From assembly GCA_020635455.1 (NCBI GenBank), contig JACJZT010000007.1:124001-188000 (forward strand): a DNA stretch of 64,000 nt, read 5' to 3'. Origin of the DNA: Flavobacteriales bacterium. GTDB lineage: Bacteria; Bacteroidota; Bacteroidia; NS11-12g; UBA9320. Under the pieces are notes generated by a model, which ran no database searches, was not told the origin of the DNA, and saw only the letters and a program-made list of their open reading frames with translations. The position numbers and the translations under genes were made by a program. Positions 20,225 to 30,611 of this stretch are shown here, piece after piece; position 1 is the first letter of the stretch, and every line of letters begins with the position of its first letter.

Positions 20225-21877
20225 ATGATAAAATCAGGGATCAGATCTTTACTCATTTTTGTTATGCTAACTTTCATGACCACAGGAAAGATTTTGGCTC
20301 AGAACAAGGGGGATAAAATAAACATACCTGAATACGATGAAGATTATGTCGATCCATTCTTACTTATCGATTCAATGGTATATCAATACATTCGCTGGAG
20401 CGATCTTAAAGGAAAAAACGATAGTTTTTCGATTGAAAAAAAGAATAATTTTAGAAAATTATTTATGGAAAATGCGAAGGTGGTGGATGAAATCTGCCCG
20501 GGGTATTACTATAACGATTTTACAAATCCATATCAATTGCAGATCAAACCGATCTCTGCTATTCTGGACAAAATTCAGGAAAATTTTCCAGGAGGTTTAA
20601 CCGTACGATATTTAAGAGCAGACACTTCAATGAGAGATATCAATAAGAACATTGTTTACATTGAAATGGAAAAAATACTCGAGGGTACCACTAAAAAAGG
20701 TTTGAGAATTGAGGTGCACGATACCATGGAAATAGAAGTGATCTATATCAATAATCTTAATGAAGTCAGGATCAATTCAACCAAAATGCTTGGTGGTGTA
20801 TTGATGCTTGACAATGATTATGACAAAGATTTTGTACCGGATAACAGCGATAAATGTGTCAATGTAAAAGCACTGGGAAAGCCAGATGGGTGCCCGGATC
20901 AGGAAGTGGTAGAAGTAAAGAAAAAACCGGGATTCTTCCTTCAGTTTAATGCATTTACCGGAAGAATGCAGGCGAATGTTGATTATACCGACAATGCCAA
21001 CAAGGTTTATGATCTTTCCGGTTCGTTTATGGATAATAAAAATGGAACTCCTAATATTGGTTCAATGTTAAATTCAGGATTTGAGGTAGGATTTGAGTAC
21101 TTCTTTGGAAAAAGAAGACATCTTGGACTTGGCTCAGGATTTCAATATTCAAAAATGAAAGGGGTGATCGAAAAAAAGGGCTTTGAAATCAAATATAGAA
21201 ACACTGATAGATGGGGAAGGGAATACAAGAGTATTGTGTCAGTTACGGATGGTGAAGCGATCAGGGAAAATTTTGAAATAACGCAACTTTCGTTCCCGGT
21301 CTATTTAAAATTTCAGGGATTGTTTACAAAGCATTTAGGTTTTCAAATGGATGCCGGTGTTAATTTGGTAGTAAATTTAAATGGAAGTTCAGCCATGGAT
21401 GGAAATGCAAAATTTGACTATGAAGCAGTTTATTACACCATTGATGCAGGAAAAAATTATTCGTTCAATGCTCAGAATGACCCTGACAATTCCTGGATGA
21501 TCACACGTGAACAGGCAACGATCTTTAGTAAAGGAAATGAAGAAATATATTTTAATCAATTGTATGATGAGGGTTTTGATGTAGGATTGAATAAAAATAT
21601 TGACCAAAGTACTTCGGTAAAGAATTTCAATTATTCCTATCAAGTATCCTCCGGATATATTTTAAAGCCTTCATGTCAATACTGGTTTTCAGATCAAACC
21701 TCCATAAATCTGGGAATTATCCTCATTAACAGTGATTACGTGAATAAGCAGGATACAGATCGATATAAATTAACGGGACGGGTCGGTGATTACAATACAA
21801 TGTTCAACGGGATCGATCGATTCAATACTACTGCAATAATTATTAATTTTGGTTTTAAACATGCATTTAATAGGTAA
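20225..21877 (+). CDS. Outer-membrane beta-barrel protein with thrombospondin type 3-like Ca-binding segment
   Basis: 550 residues with a signal peptide (about 1-26, 'LLIFVMLTFMTTGKILAQ'). The N-terminal half (about 30-195) is a periplasmic domain I do not recognise. A Asp-rich 'DNDYDKDFVPDNSDKC' segment follows (about 198-225), with the 'GKPDGCPD' signature of TSP3/OmpA-associated calcium-binding repeats. Residues from about 232 to the end alternate hydrophobic and polar residues and finish in 'INFGFKHAF', typical of a barrel ending in an aromatic strand. There is no OmpA peptidoglycan-binding domain. The start is 4 bases after the giant protein's stop, so the two are probably one operon. 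The barrel may help anchor or export its neighbour; this is inference from position alone. Confidence 0.75.
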   Translation: MIKSGIRSLLIFVMLTFMTTGKILAQNKGDKINIPEYDEDYVDPFLLIDSMVYQYIRWSDLKGKNDSFSIEKKNNFRKLFMENAKVVDEICPGYYYNDFTNPYQLQIKPISAILDKIQENFPGGLTVRYLRADTSMRDINKNIVYIEMEKILEGTTKKGLRIEVHDTMEIEVIYINNLNEVRINSTKMLGGVLMLDNDYDKDFVPDNSDKCVNVKALGKPDGCPDQEVVEVKKKPGFFLQFNAFTGRMQANVDYTDNANKVYDLSGSFMDNKNGTPNIGSMLNSGFEVGFEYFFGKRRHLGLGSGFQYSKMKGVIEKKGFEIKYRNTDRWGREYKSIVSVTDGEAIRENFEITQLSFPVYLKFQGLFTKHLGFQMDAGVNLVVNLNGSSAMDGNAKFDYEAVYYTIDAGKNYSFNAQNDPDNSWMITREQATIFSKGNEEIYFNQLYDEGFDVGLNKNIDQSTSVKNFNYSYQVSSGYILKPSCQYWFSDQTSINLGIILINSDYVNKQDTDRYKLTGRVGDYNTMFNGIDRFNTTAIIINFGFKHAFNR

Positions 21878-21899
21878 TTTTGTGCCATATTAATTATAA

Positions 21900-23024
21900 A
21901 TGAATTCTTTAAAATCATATTTACCCTGGATTGTCCGCATACTGATATTTGTTCTTTTCATTGTTTCGGGAGTAGCAAAAATGTTCCCGATATGGGCTTT
22001 TGAAAAACAGCTGGTCGATCTTGGAATCACTTCATGGTGTTACGCTCCTTATTTGTCAAGGTCGATCATTGCCTTTGAGATCGCTATAGGCATCGCTATT
22101 TTACAACCTCATTTTTTAAAAAGAATCGTAATTCCGGCCACACTGCTTTTGCTTGTAGCCTTTTGCGTTCATTTAAGCATAGAAATGGTAAAGAATGGCG
22201 CAATGAATGGAAACTGTGGATGTTTTGGACAATTGATCCCCATGACACCGCTCGAAGCATTTATTAAAAATATTTTAACCATAGGATTGCTGGTTTATTT
22301 GTATAAAAATGCAGATGAAAAACCACCGGGTCAAAATAAATTCAGCTATCTGCTGATAATTTATCTGGTTTCACTTGCATTTATGTTTATGGCATTCCCA
22401 TTTTGTCCGTGTGAAAAAGAGAACGATTCAATTTCGGAGGCGGAAACACCCTCCTCAATAATTTACCCTGACGAAACAGCAGACCAAAGTGAAGAAGACC
22501 ATAAACAAATGGCGGCAGAACCGGAGAGTGATAAATCCGAAACCCATAAAGACACCTTGTTAAAACAAGCTACTGCCAGAGATACGGTGATAAAACCCAA
22601 GATCAATCCGGGACCCAAATCGGTCAAGTCGAAATACTCTGAATTCACCACTTTCAGTAACAAAACCGTTGAACTTGATAAAGGTAAAAAGATCGTATGT
22701 TTGTTTGTCCCCGGTTGCGACCATTGCAGAGAAGCAGGAAAGGAATTGGTAAAACTGATGAAGAATAAAAACTTCCCACCTGTTTATGTACTTTTTATGG
22801 ATGAAGAGGCTGAGAAGATCCCTGATTTTTATAAGGAGATCAATCACAGTTTTCCTTACAAGGTTATTGAGATCCCTAAGTTTTTTAAATTGCTGGGGTC
22901 TAATGCCAACACACCGGGAATCAGTTATTTATGGAATGGAAATCTGATGAAGTATTATGAAGGTTCAGGGGATAATAAACTCAACGCTGATGAGTTGTTG
23001 AAGATGGTAAGCACCGCACAATAA
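21900..23024 (+). CDS. DoxX/MauE-like membrane protein fused to a thioredoxin-like domain
   Basis: 374 residues. The first 180 or so hold about five hydrophobic segments, with the N-terminal 'RILIFVLFIVSGVAKMFP' and 'FAFEIAIGIAILQPHFL'-type pattern of the DoxX/MauE family, including 'GNCGCFGQ' in the third loop. A low-complexity Glu/Asp/Lys linker follows (about 180-245). The C-terminal part (about 250-374) contains 'KIVCLFVPGCDHCREAGKEL', a CxxC-type (CDHC) thioredoxin-like motif, and 'NTPGISYLWNG', which resembles the cis-Pro loop. Family knowledge suggests transfer of reducing equivalents across the inner membrane. The substrate is unknown. DoxX-type genes commonly sit beside tpiA in Bacteroidota, as here. 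The start is the ATG at 21900, 23 bases after the previous gene. Confidence 0.75.
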   Translation: MNSLKSYLPWIVRILIFVLFIVSGVAKMFPIWAFEKQLVDLGITSWCYAPYLSRSIIAFEIAIGIAILQPHFLKRIVIPATLLLLVAFCVHLSIEMVKNGAMNGNCGCFGQLIPMTPLEAFIKNILTIGLLVYLYKNADEKPPGQNKFSYLLIIYLVSLAFMFMAFPFCPCEKENDSISEAETPSSIIYPDETADQSEEDHKQMAAEPESDKSETHKDTLLKQATARDTVIKPKINPGPKSVKSKYSEFTTFSNKTVELDKGKKIVCLFVPGCDHCREAGKELVKLMKNKNFPPVYVLFMDEEAEKIPDFYKEINHSFPYKVIEIPKFFKLLGSNANTPGISYLWNGNLMKYYEGSGDNKLNADELLKMVSTAQ

Positions 23025-23169
23025 ATTCTCCTATATCTCATTTTGATCAAGGATGATTCTTATCTTCCGGCAGGATCCGTTTTAATAGTTCCATATTGTG
23101 CAATACTTCTGATAATTTGCCAATAAGTTGGGTGTATTTTTTCTTTTTTTTGCAATTCAAGATAAAACT

Positions 23170-23931
23170 ATGCGTAAATATATAATAGCCGGTAACTGGA
23201 AAATGAATTTAAACCTTGAACAGGGTTATGGATTGGTAACTGAAATTAGTGGAATGATGCAAGATGAAATTCATTCTAATGTTGAACTTGTGGTTATACC
23301 GCCATTCATCCATCTTCATGGTGTTCAGACACTTCTTAAAGATTCACCGGTAAAAACAGGAGCTCAAAATTGCCATCATAAAACCGGTGGAGCCTATACA
23401 GGTGAAATATCACCAACCATGCTGGCTGATATGAAAATTGATTACGTAATAATTGGCCATTCCGAACGAAGGCAATATTTTGGTGAAACCAACGCACTTC
23501 TTGCAGAAAAGATCAATGCCGCTCTTGATGCAGGGTTAACACCAATTTATTGTTTTGGCGAAACCCTGGAAGAGAGAGAAGCCGGACAAGAGTTAAATGT
23601 GAATTTCCAACAGGTAAAAGAAGGGCTTTTTCACCTTTCGGAAGAACAATTTTCCAAAATGGTTCTTGCTTACGAACCTGTTTGGGCCATTGGGACCGGA
23701 AAAACCGCTACTTCTGAACAGGCACAGGAAATACATTCCTTTATCAGAAGTAAAATTTCCGAAAAGTACGGAAATGCATTGGCCGAAGAAATCTCAATTT
23801 TGTACGGAGGAAGTATGAAACCCGGTAATGCCTCTGAATTATTGTCTTGCAAAGACATTGATGGTGGACTTATCGGCGGTGCTGCACTTGAATCACGCAG
23901 TTTTATTGACATTGCCAAAGCAGTTGTTTAG
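23170..23931 (+). CDS. tpiA: Triose-phosphate isomerase
   Basis: Interconverts dihydroxyacetone phosphate and glyceraldehyde 3-phosphate in glycolysis and gluconeogenesis, in the cytoplasm. I chose the ATG at 23170, giving 253 residues, the family's usual length, and an N-terminus 'MRKYIIAGNWKMN'. A longer frame from a TTG at 23128 only adds a hydrophobic stretch of no family resemblance. Catalytic residues are visible: Lys11 in GNWKMN, His97 in 'IIGHSERRQYFGE' and Glu168 in 'AYEPVWAIGTGKT'. The phosphate-binding 'YGGSMKPGNA' and 'GGLIGGAALES' loops are present. prmA follows after 48 bases on the same strand. Confidence 0.97.
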   Translation: MRKYIIAGNWKMNLNLEQGYGLVTEISGMMQDEIHSNVELVVIPPFIHLHGVQTLLKDSPVKTGAQNCHHKTGGAYTGEISPTMLADMKIDYVIIGHSERRQYFGETNALLAEKINAALDAGLTPIYCFGETLEEREAGQELNVNFQQVKEGLFHLSEEQFSKMVLAYEPVWAIGTGKTATSEQAQEIHSFIRSKISEKYGNALAEEISILYGGSMKPGNASELLSCKDIDGGLIGGAALESRSFIDIAKAVV

Positions 23932-23979
23932 GATCTTTCCTTTGAATTTGATTTTTCAATCGGCTTTAACCTGAAAGAT

Positions 23980-24792
23980 ATGTACCTCGAGTTCAAAATA
24001 TTTTGCCCTGATGAACTTAAGGAAGTCTTTCAGGCAGAGTTAATGTACAATGGTTTTGAAGGATTATGGGACAATAAGGAATGTCTATATGGCTATATCC
24101 AGGAGGATGAACTCGATATGGATGGCTTAAAAGAGATCCTTGGCAGATACGATCTGATCGAAAGTTATTCGTTTAAACCTGTTGAAAACCTTAACTGGAA
24201 TGAATCCTGGGAACAGAGTTTTGAACCGATTCGAATAGGTGACCATTGTATTATCAGGGCTTCTTTTCACAAGCCCGAAGATCTTAAATACGAAATTATT
24301 ATTACGCCAAAAATGTCTTTTGGGACCGGTCACCACGAAACAACCTATATGATGGCTGCAGCAATACTTGATCTGGATATGCAAAATAAGATTGTACTGG
24401 ACATGGGTTGTGGTTCGGGGGTTCTAGCGATCCTTTCCGAGAAAAAGGGAGCAAAATCGGTTCTGGCGATCGATCACGACAACTGGGCAATTTCCAATAC
24501 AGAAGAGAACCTTTTAAGCAATAATTGCACCCGAATTTCAGTTTTAAAAAGAGATGGTAAGTTTCAGGGAAACTTTGATGTTATCCTGAGTAACATAAAC
24601 CGGAACATCAACCTGGAGATGATACCTTTATACGCTGAAGCACTTAATAAAAAAGGTATTTTGTTGCTTAGTGGATTTTATCATCACGATGTGAACGCTA
24701 TTGAAAATAAAGCACAGGAATACAGATTACGGGTGAATAAGGTACAAACGAGAAATGACTGGGCTTGCATAGAATTAACCAATGAAATTTAA
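23980..24792 (+). CDS. prmA: Ribosomal protein L11 methyltransferase
   Basis: SAM-dependent methylation of ribosomal protein L11. 270 residues. The N-terminal about 75 residues form the substrate-recognition domain. The catalytic domain carries the family hallmark 'FGTGHHETTYMM' (about 110), the SAM-binding 'VLDMGCGSGVLAI' (about 140) and the 'NINRNI' version of the NPPY-like motif (about 207). Bacteroidota PrmA proteins are slightly shorter than the E. coli enzyme, as here. The stop lies inside the next gene: its ATG at 24782 overlaps by 11 bases, so the two are probably co-translated. Confidence 0.95.
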   Translation: MYLEFKIFCPDELKEVFQAELMYNGFEGLWDNKECLYGYIQEDELDMDGLKEILGRYDLIESYSFKPVENLNWNESWEQSFEPIRIGDHCIIRASFHKPEDLKYEIIITPKMSFGTGHHETTYMMAAAILDLDMQNKIVLDMGCGSGVLAILSEKKGAKSVLAIDHDNWAISNTEENLLSNNCTRISVLKRDGKFQGNFDVILSNINRNINLEMIPLYAEALNKKGILLLSGFYHHDVNAIENKAQEYRLRVNKVQTRNDWACIELTNEI

Positions 24793-27700
24793 ATTATTTA
24801 TCCTTTTGTTTCTGGTACTTAGCTTAGGAAACTTATCCCTGGCACAAACCAGGTCATTTTCCAAAAAACCGGATGTATTCATAAATGAGTTTAAGGATTT
24901 CATGTCGAACAACAAGGAGCAGGAAGCAATAAAGGCCTTTAACAAATTTGAGAAATTATGGCTGGCACAAAAATTCGACGAACGACAACAATTAACCATC
25001 ATTAAGATAGGGGATGAAATGTTGTTGAACAAAATGAAAGCAACTCCTGATTTTGTTTTGTATTGCCTTACCCTTGCCAGTGCAAAAGACAGCATTACGG
25101 GTTTGAACGAAGAGAAATTCAATTTCTGGATCAAAGCCGTTTTGACTGCCGCCAAAGCAGGTACAAATCAAATAAGACAATTGCTGACCACCTCGAAAGG
25201 AATGTTTGAGGAAAATGCAATTTATATTTCAGAATCAAAAAAATGGACCTATAGTTCAACCGACTATAAATACAATTTTGGAGGAGGAAAATATTTAATA
25301 GAATTTAACCAGATCGACCTAAGAGGCACCACGATAGATGACTATTCAGAAATAAAAAACACCTCCGGATACTACGATATTGAAAAAAACATGTGGTACG
25401 GTAAAGGGGGAAAAGTATACTGGACGAGAGTAGGCCTTAAGCAAGACATGGTGCATGCTGTATTAAAAAATTACACACTGGATCTAAGCAGGGTGGAGAT
25501 CGACGCCGATTCGGTTCTTTATACAAACAAGGAATTGTTCTCTGAACCAATTCCCGGTTCCTTTAAAGACCGTGCAAGTTATGCCAGACTGAACGATGAT
25601 AAAAAAGATTTTTCTGATTCAAAATTTCCTCAATTCTATGCCTATAACAACACAATGCAAATTGAAAAATTTTCTGAAGGCCTTGCAAAATACGTTGGTG
25701 GGTTTGGAATGCAGGGAAGTGAAATGGTAGGAATGGGAACCGCTGACAATCCTGCCTCATTCGAATTTTTTTATAAGGGCAAACTAAAATTAAAAGCCGA
25801 ATCCCGATCCTTTTCCATAAAAGATAAACGAATCAGTTCTCTTAAAACGGCAATCACCGTTTTTACAGACAGCGGTACCATCTACCATCCTATGCTAAGC
25901 TTCAATTTTAATATGGAGGCCAAAAAAATTGTAATGAACCGCGGGAGTGAAGGAATTGAACGATCGTCTTTTTACGATTCAGACCATTTGCTCGAATTCC
26001 ATGTTGACAAGGTAGAATGGGTATTGGATCAGCCAAAGATCAACTTTTTTATGGATAATAAGGATGGTACTGCGAGGTTTGAATCTGCAAATTATTACCG
26101 AGAGTTTAATTACGATAAAATTCAGGGATTACTGAGTTACAATCCCGTAAGCAAAATACAGCAGTATTGTGTGCAGAACAGAGTGCGTGAATTTACACTT
26201 GATCAATATGCAAGCTGGATGAAAAGTACTCCGGCCCGTTTGAAAAACCAGATCATTGACCTGGCCGATCAGGGCTTTATTTATTACAATCCTGAAAATG
26301 ACAAGATCAAGGTAAAAAGAAAAACATTTGACTATGTGAACGCTCATTTCAAATTAAGAGATTACGACGTGATCCGTTTTAGATCAATTATTGGTGCAAG
26401 ACCGAATTCCTATCTTAACCTGATCAATAATAATTTTGTTATCGAAGGTGTTGCAGCCTTTAATTTCAGTGACTCACAAACCGTTGTCGCTTATCCTTAT
26501 GAACAAACCATTACAGTTAAAAACGGAAGAAACATTGACTTTGGAGGAAGAGTGACCGCCGGATGGTTTGATTATTATTCTGAATCCTTCAAATTTAATT
26601 ATCTGCACTTTACAATATCTTCAAACCAGTTCGATTCGATGCGGTTGTATTACCCCGACAGTGTAACAGGTAACACGCTGATCCCGGTCACTTCCCTTCT
26701 TAAAGATCTGAGTGGAACCATTTATATTGACAAACCCAATAACAAATCGGGCACGGATACCAGTAATGGAAAGTATCCAATCTTTGTGAGTGAAAAACCA
26801 TCCAAAATATCGTACCAAAAAAACAGCATTTACAAGGGTGCATATAACGACAATGACTTTTATTTCAAGGTTGATACCTTTACCATTGACAGTCTGGATA
26901 ATTTCACAACAAGTGGCTTGAAATTTCCCGGGACCTTTGTTTCGGCTGATATATTACCTGAATTCAGGTTTGAAGCTACCATCATGAGAGATTATTCATT
27001 AGGGTTCAGGCGAAAATCGCCTCCGGGAGGTTACCCAATGTATGGAACAAAAGGGAAAGGTGAAATTGACATTACCCTAAATGATAAAGGCTTAACGGCT
27101 TCCGGTAAGGTAGAATACCTGGGAGCCACGATTCAATCGAAGAATATAGTTTTACTGCCGGATTCAATGAATTCGAATACGGATCTTTTTACCATTGCTG
27201 AATCTTCGAAGTATCCAAAGTTCATGGCAACCAATATTTACAATCACTGGGTGCCCAAAAAAGACAGTTTGTACATTAATACCATTGGAAAGCCTGCTTC
27301 AATTTTCAGGGCAGGTCAAACCTTTACCGGAAATCTTGTAATGACCCCAAAACAACTTACCGGTAACGGGCTTCTTGCCTGGGATAAGGCGAAGATGACA
27401 AGCAACCTTATGAGTTTTGCCACCAACAGTGCCAAATCGGATGTTGCAAACATTGAAATAGGTTCCATCGACTCTAACAGGATCGCATTTTCAAGCAAGA
27501 ATGTTTTTGCCTTTGTAGACTTTGATAAAAGGACCGGAGATTTTAAAGCAAATGTTCCCGGCCAGTTAACCGAATTTGGATTTAATCAATTTACCACATC
27601 CATGGACCAGTTTTTTTGGGATATGGACAAAGAGACCATTCTGCTTACCAAAGGTCCGAAGCTTGAAAAATCCTTCTTCTTGTCAAGAAGGCCGGATATG

Positions 27701-29173
27701 GATGGTTTAAAATTTGATTCCGACAAAGCTTTGTTTGATATGAAGGAAGGTAAAATATTTGCTGAAAATGTAGCCTATATTGATATTGCAGATTCACGGG
27801 TATTTCCCAAGGACGGTAAGGTTACCATTGCAAAAGATGCAGAAATACTGCCCCTGTCAGATGCCAAAATGTTAGCGGCCAGAGAAAACAAATTTCACGA
27901 CCTTTATGAAGCGACCTTCAAGATAATGGGAAGAAAAGCCATCAGTGGAGGTGCAAAATACAAATACAAGGATAAGAACAAGACCGACCAGGTGATCTAC
28001 TTCAGCAACATTAGGGTTATGCCGGACAGCACCATTCAAGCCTTGGGGAAAATATCCGATTCGCTGAGGTTTAAAGTATCACCTATGATCGCTTACAAAG
28101 GTCAGGTTGAGCTTAACTCGAATAATGAGTTCTTGAATTTTAACGGATTTATTAAACCCCTTCACACCTTTGAAATAGGCAGCAACTGGATTCGCTATGA
28201 AGAGCGCCCTGACCCAAGATCGGTTGTGGTTAAGATTGGAAAACCAACAAATGAACAAAATAAATTTGTTTCGGTAAGTATGAATGCTGCTCTCGACACA
28301 GCTCTAATTTACCCAACCTTTTTTAATTTCAAAAGAAAATATGCCGATCCGGAGTTCACCACTGATACCGGGATCTTTATATACGATGAGGCCACCACAG
28401 AATTTAAGGTTGGAGACAAAGACCGAATTTTAAACAATTCCCCCAGGGGCAGTGTTATGACCTTTAACGAAACCACCCGGACCATTTCAACTCAGGGAAA
28501 AATAAACATGGGTTTAAGCATGCCGGTTTTGGATCCACTTGTAGCCGGAAAGTTGTATAAATCGGAAAAGGACAGCAGTTACACGATGGATGCATTTATG
28601 GCCCTGGATATTTTACTGCCCAAAGATGCATTCAGCAGAATGATAACTGTTATGAACGGAGCCGGAGAAGGTGCAGACCTCCTGAGCTACGATGGTGAAA
28701 ATTTCAAATATGCACTTGGAGAGTTTTTAAACGATAAAAAGCTTGAAAAAACACTAAAGAAAGCCACGGAGGATGGTGAATTACAAGTAAGTGAAGATAT
28801 AAACCGAAAATTTATCTTTTCACAAACCTCATTTATTTATTCACCACAGCTCCGATCCTGGTTGTCAACTTCTCCTATAGGCGTGTCCGTTATCAATGGA
28901 GAACAGATAAACAAACAATTTAAAAGCAGGATGCAATTACAGATCAGAAGATCCGGAGTGAAACTTAAGATCTATATTGAAATTTCACAGTACGACTGGT
29001 TTTATTTTGAATATTACCGAAACAACCTAATGGCTGTAAGTACGGATAAGGAGTTTAACGATTTTATCAGAGATAAGTATAAAGAAGTGCAAAAATCAAA
29101 TTACAACATTCGGCCCGGGACAACGCGAACCGTTGCACGTTTTGTGGATCAATTTGATGATGATGAAGATTAG
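24782..29173 (+). CDS. Very large exported protein of unknown function
   Basis: 1463 residues with a clear signal peptide (about 1-22, 'KLFILLFLVLSLGNLSLAQ'). I do not recognise a family. The first 150 residues look helical ('NNKEQEAIKAFNKFEKLW'). The rest is rich in beta-strand pattern with many aromatic and Asp/Lys residues and no further membrane segment. The C-terminus is acidic ('FVDQFDDDED'). There is no T9SS sorting domain and no lipobox Cys after the signal peptide, so a periplasmic location is most likely. The gene overlaps prmA by 11 bases and seems to end the tpiA-prmA transcription unit. The composition is ordinary for the window. Confidence 0.85.
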   Translation: MKFKLFILLFLVLSLGNLSLAQTRSFSKKPDVFINEFKDFMSNNKEQEAIKAFNKFEKLWLAQKFDERQQLTIIKIGDEMLLNKMKATPDFVLYCLTLASAKDSITGLNEEKFNFWIKAVLTAAKAGTNQIRQLLTTSKGMFEENAIYISESKKWTYSSTDYKYNFGGGKYLIEFNQIDLRGTTIDDYSEIKNTSGYYDIEKNMWYGKGGKVYWTRVGLKQDMVHAVLKNYTLDLSRVEIDADSVLYTNKELFSEPIPGSFKDRASYARLNDDKKDFSDSKFPQFYAYNNTMQIEKFSEGLAKYVGGFGMQGSEMVGMGTADNPASFEFFYKGKLKLKAESRSFSIKDKRISSLKTAITVFTDSGTIYHPMLSFNFNMEAKKIVMNRGSEGIERSSFYDSDHLLEFHVDKVEWVLDQPKINFFMDNKDGTARFESANYYREFNYDKIQGLLSYNPVSKIQQYCVQNRVREFTLDQYASWMKSTPARLKNQIIDLADQGFIYYNPENDKIKVKRKTFDYVNAHFKLRDYDVIRFRSIIGARPNSYLNLINNNFVIEGVAAFNFSDSQTVVAYPYEQTITVKNGRNIDFGGRVTAGWFDYYSESFKFNYLHFTISSNQFDSMRLYYPDSVTGNTLIPVTSLLKDLSGTIYIDKPNNKSGTDTSNGKYPIFVSEKPSKISYQKNSIYKGAYNDNDFYFKVDTFTIDSLDNFTTSGLKFPGTFVSADILPEFRFEATIMRDYSLGFRRKSPPGGYPMYGTKGKGEIDITLNDKGLTASGKVEYLGATIQSKNIVLLPDSMNSNTDLFTIAESSKYPKFMATNIYNHWVPKKDSLYINTIGKPASIFRAGQTFTGNLVMTPKQLTGNGLLAWDKAKMTSNLMSFATNSAKSDVANIEIGSIDSNRIAFSSKNVFAFVDFDKRTGDFKANVPGQLTEFGFNQFTTSMDQFFWDMDKETILLTKGPKLEKSFFLSRRPDMDGLKFDSDKALFDMKEGKIFAENVAYIDIADSRVFPKDGKVTIAKDAEILPLSDAKMLAARENKFHDLYEATFKIMGRKAISGGAKYKYKDKNKTDQVIYFSNIRVMPDSTIQALGKISDSLRFKVSPMIAYKGQVELNSNNEFLNFNGFIKPLHTFEIGSNWIRYEERPDPRSVVVKIGKPTNEQNKFVSVSMNAALDTALIYPTFFNFKRKYADPEFTTDTGIFIYDEATTEFKVGDKDRILNNSPRGSVMTFNETTRTISTQGKINMGLSMPVLDPLVAGKLYKSEKDSSYTMDAFMALDILLPKDAFSRMITVMNGAGEGADLLSYDGENFKYALGEFLNDKKLEKTLKKATEDGELQVSEDINRKFIFSQTSFIYSPQLRSWLSTSPIGVSVINGEQINKQFKSRMQLQIRRSGVKLKIYIEISQYDWFYFEYYRNNLMAVSTDKEFNDFIRDKYKEVQKSNYNIRPGTTRTVARFVDQFDDDED

Positions 29174-29252
29174 TTTTTAAGGCATACTTCGTTTCAGACT
29201 GAAGTTTGCAAAGGAATCTGTGGCTTATCGTGATTGATGACTCTTAATTCAG

Positions 29253-29260
29253 TAAATTTG
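29253..29260 (+). promoter_or_regulatory. Bacteroidota-type -7 element upstream of purB
   Basis: TAAATTTG matches the TAnnTTTG consensus and lies 9 bases before the purB ATG. A TTG at 29234-29236 gives a rather short 16-base spacer, so the -33 assignment is weak and the very short leader is a concern. Confidence 0.4.
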
Positions 29261-29268
29261 CGGTAATA

Positions 29269-30609
29269 ATGCAATTAAACGAACTTACTGCGATTAGCCC
29301 TATTGATGGCAGGTATCGCAAATCAACGGTCGAATTATCAAAATATTTTTCAGAGGCAGGGTTAATACGGTATCGTGTTTTTATTGAAATTAAATATTTT
29401 AAGGCGCTCGTAAAGGTATTGCCACAGTTGAAAGATTTGAATACCGTTGCCAATCTGAAAAAAATAGAACGCATTTCAGAAGGTTTTTCCATTTCAGATG
29501 CCGAAGAAATAAAGGAAATTGAAAAGATAACCAATCACGATGTTAAAGCGGTGGAGTATTTCATCAAAAAAAAGTTTGATAAACTTAAATTTTCTAAATA
29601 CAGTGAATTCGTTCATTTCGGATTAACCTCACAAGACATCAACAATTCTGCCATTCCCTTGTCTTTAAAGGAATCTAACGAAATGATAATGTTCAAAGAA
29701 TTGGATATCCTAATCAAACAATTGAAATCGCTTGCCAAAAGCTGGGAAGGTATACCAATGTTAGCCCGGACTCATGGACAAGCTGCATCTCCTACGAGGT
29801 TGGGTAAGGAAATGGTTGTTTTTATAGAGCGGTTAAACGTTCAACTTAAACAACTAAAACATATACCTGTAAGCGCAAAATTTGGTGGAGCTACTGGAAA
29901 TTTAAATGCACACTATATAGCATATCCAAATATGAACTGGCATGAATTTGCAGGAGATTTTATCAGGGATCTTGGTATGAGCCGTTCTTATCCAACAACA
30001 CAGATAGAGCATTATGATAATCTCTCGGCTATGTTCGATGCCTATAAAAGGATCAACACAATTTTGATCGATTTCTGCAGGGATATCTGGACGTACATTT
30101 CCATTGAGTATTTTAAACAGAAAATCAAAGAGGGTGAAGTGGGAAGTTCTGCTATGCCTCATAAGGTAAACCCTATAGATTTTGAAAATGCAGAAGGAAA
30201 TCTTATGCTTGCAAACAGTCAATTTGAATTTCTATCCATGAAACTGCCGATTTCAAGATTGCAAAGAGACCTGACCGACTCTACAGTTCTGAGAAACATT
30301 GGAGTGCCTCTTGCACATACTTTAATTGCTTATCGTTCTATTATGAAAGGCCTTGGAAAACTTATTGTAAATACTTCCAGGATACAGGCAGATCTTGAAG
30401 ACAACTGGGCTGTAATTGCAGAGGCGATACAAACCATTCTAAGAAGGGAACAGATCGAAAAACCCTATGAATTGCTGAAAAATTTTACCCGAAACAATCA
30501 GAAAATGACAAGGGAGATCTTCAGAAGTTTTATTGTTGAACTTCCGGTTAGCGATCAGGTAAAAAAAGAGCTAATGAACATTTCTCCCTTTAATTTTGTT
30601 GGAAAATAA
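29269..30609 (+). CDS. purB: Adenylosuccinate lyase
   Basis: Cleaves SAICAR and adenylosuccinate, releasing fumarate, in purine synthesis. 446 residues, starting 'MQLNELTAISPIDGRYR', the N-terminus typical of the E. coli-like PurB group. The fumarase/aspartase superfamily signature 'GSSAMPHKVNPIDFEN' is at about residue 290. 'TSQDINNSA' (about 122) and 'ARTHGQAASPTRLGKE' (about 166) supply the other two conserved active-site segments, including the His of THGQ. The ATG at 29269 is the only sensible start. The CoA-binding gene follows 2 bases after the stop. Confidence 0.96.
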   Translation: MQLNELTAISPIDGRYRKSTVELSKYFSEAGLIRYRVFIEIKYFKALVKVLPQLKDLNTVANLKKIERISEGFSISDAEEIKEIEKITNHDVKAVEYFIKKKFDKLKFSKYSEFVHFGLTSQDINNSAIPLSLKESNEMIMFKELDILIKQLKSLAKSWEGIPMLARTHGQAASPTRLGKEMVVFIERLNVQLKQLKHIPVSAKFGGATGNLNAHYIAYPNMNWHEFAGDFIRDLGMSRSYPTTQIEHYDNLSAMFDAYKRINTILIDFCRDIWTYISIEYFKQKIKEGEVGSSAMPHKVNPIDFENAEGNLMLANSQFEFLSMKLPISRLQRDLTDSTVLRNIGVPLAHTLIAYRSIMKGLGKLIVNTSRIQADLEDNWAVIAEAIQTILRREQIEKPYELLKNFTRNNQKMTREIFRSFIVELPVSDQVKKELMNISPFNFVGK

Positions 30610-30611
30610 AC

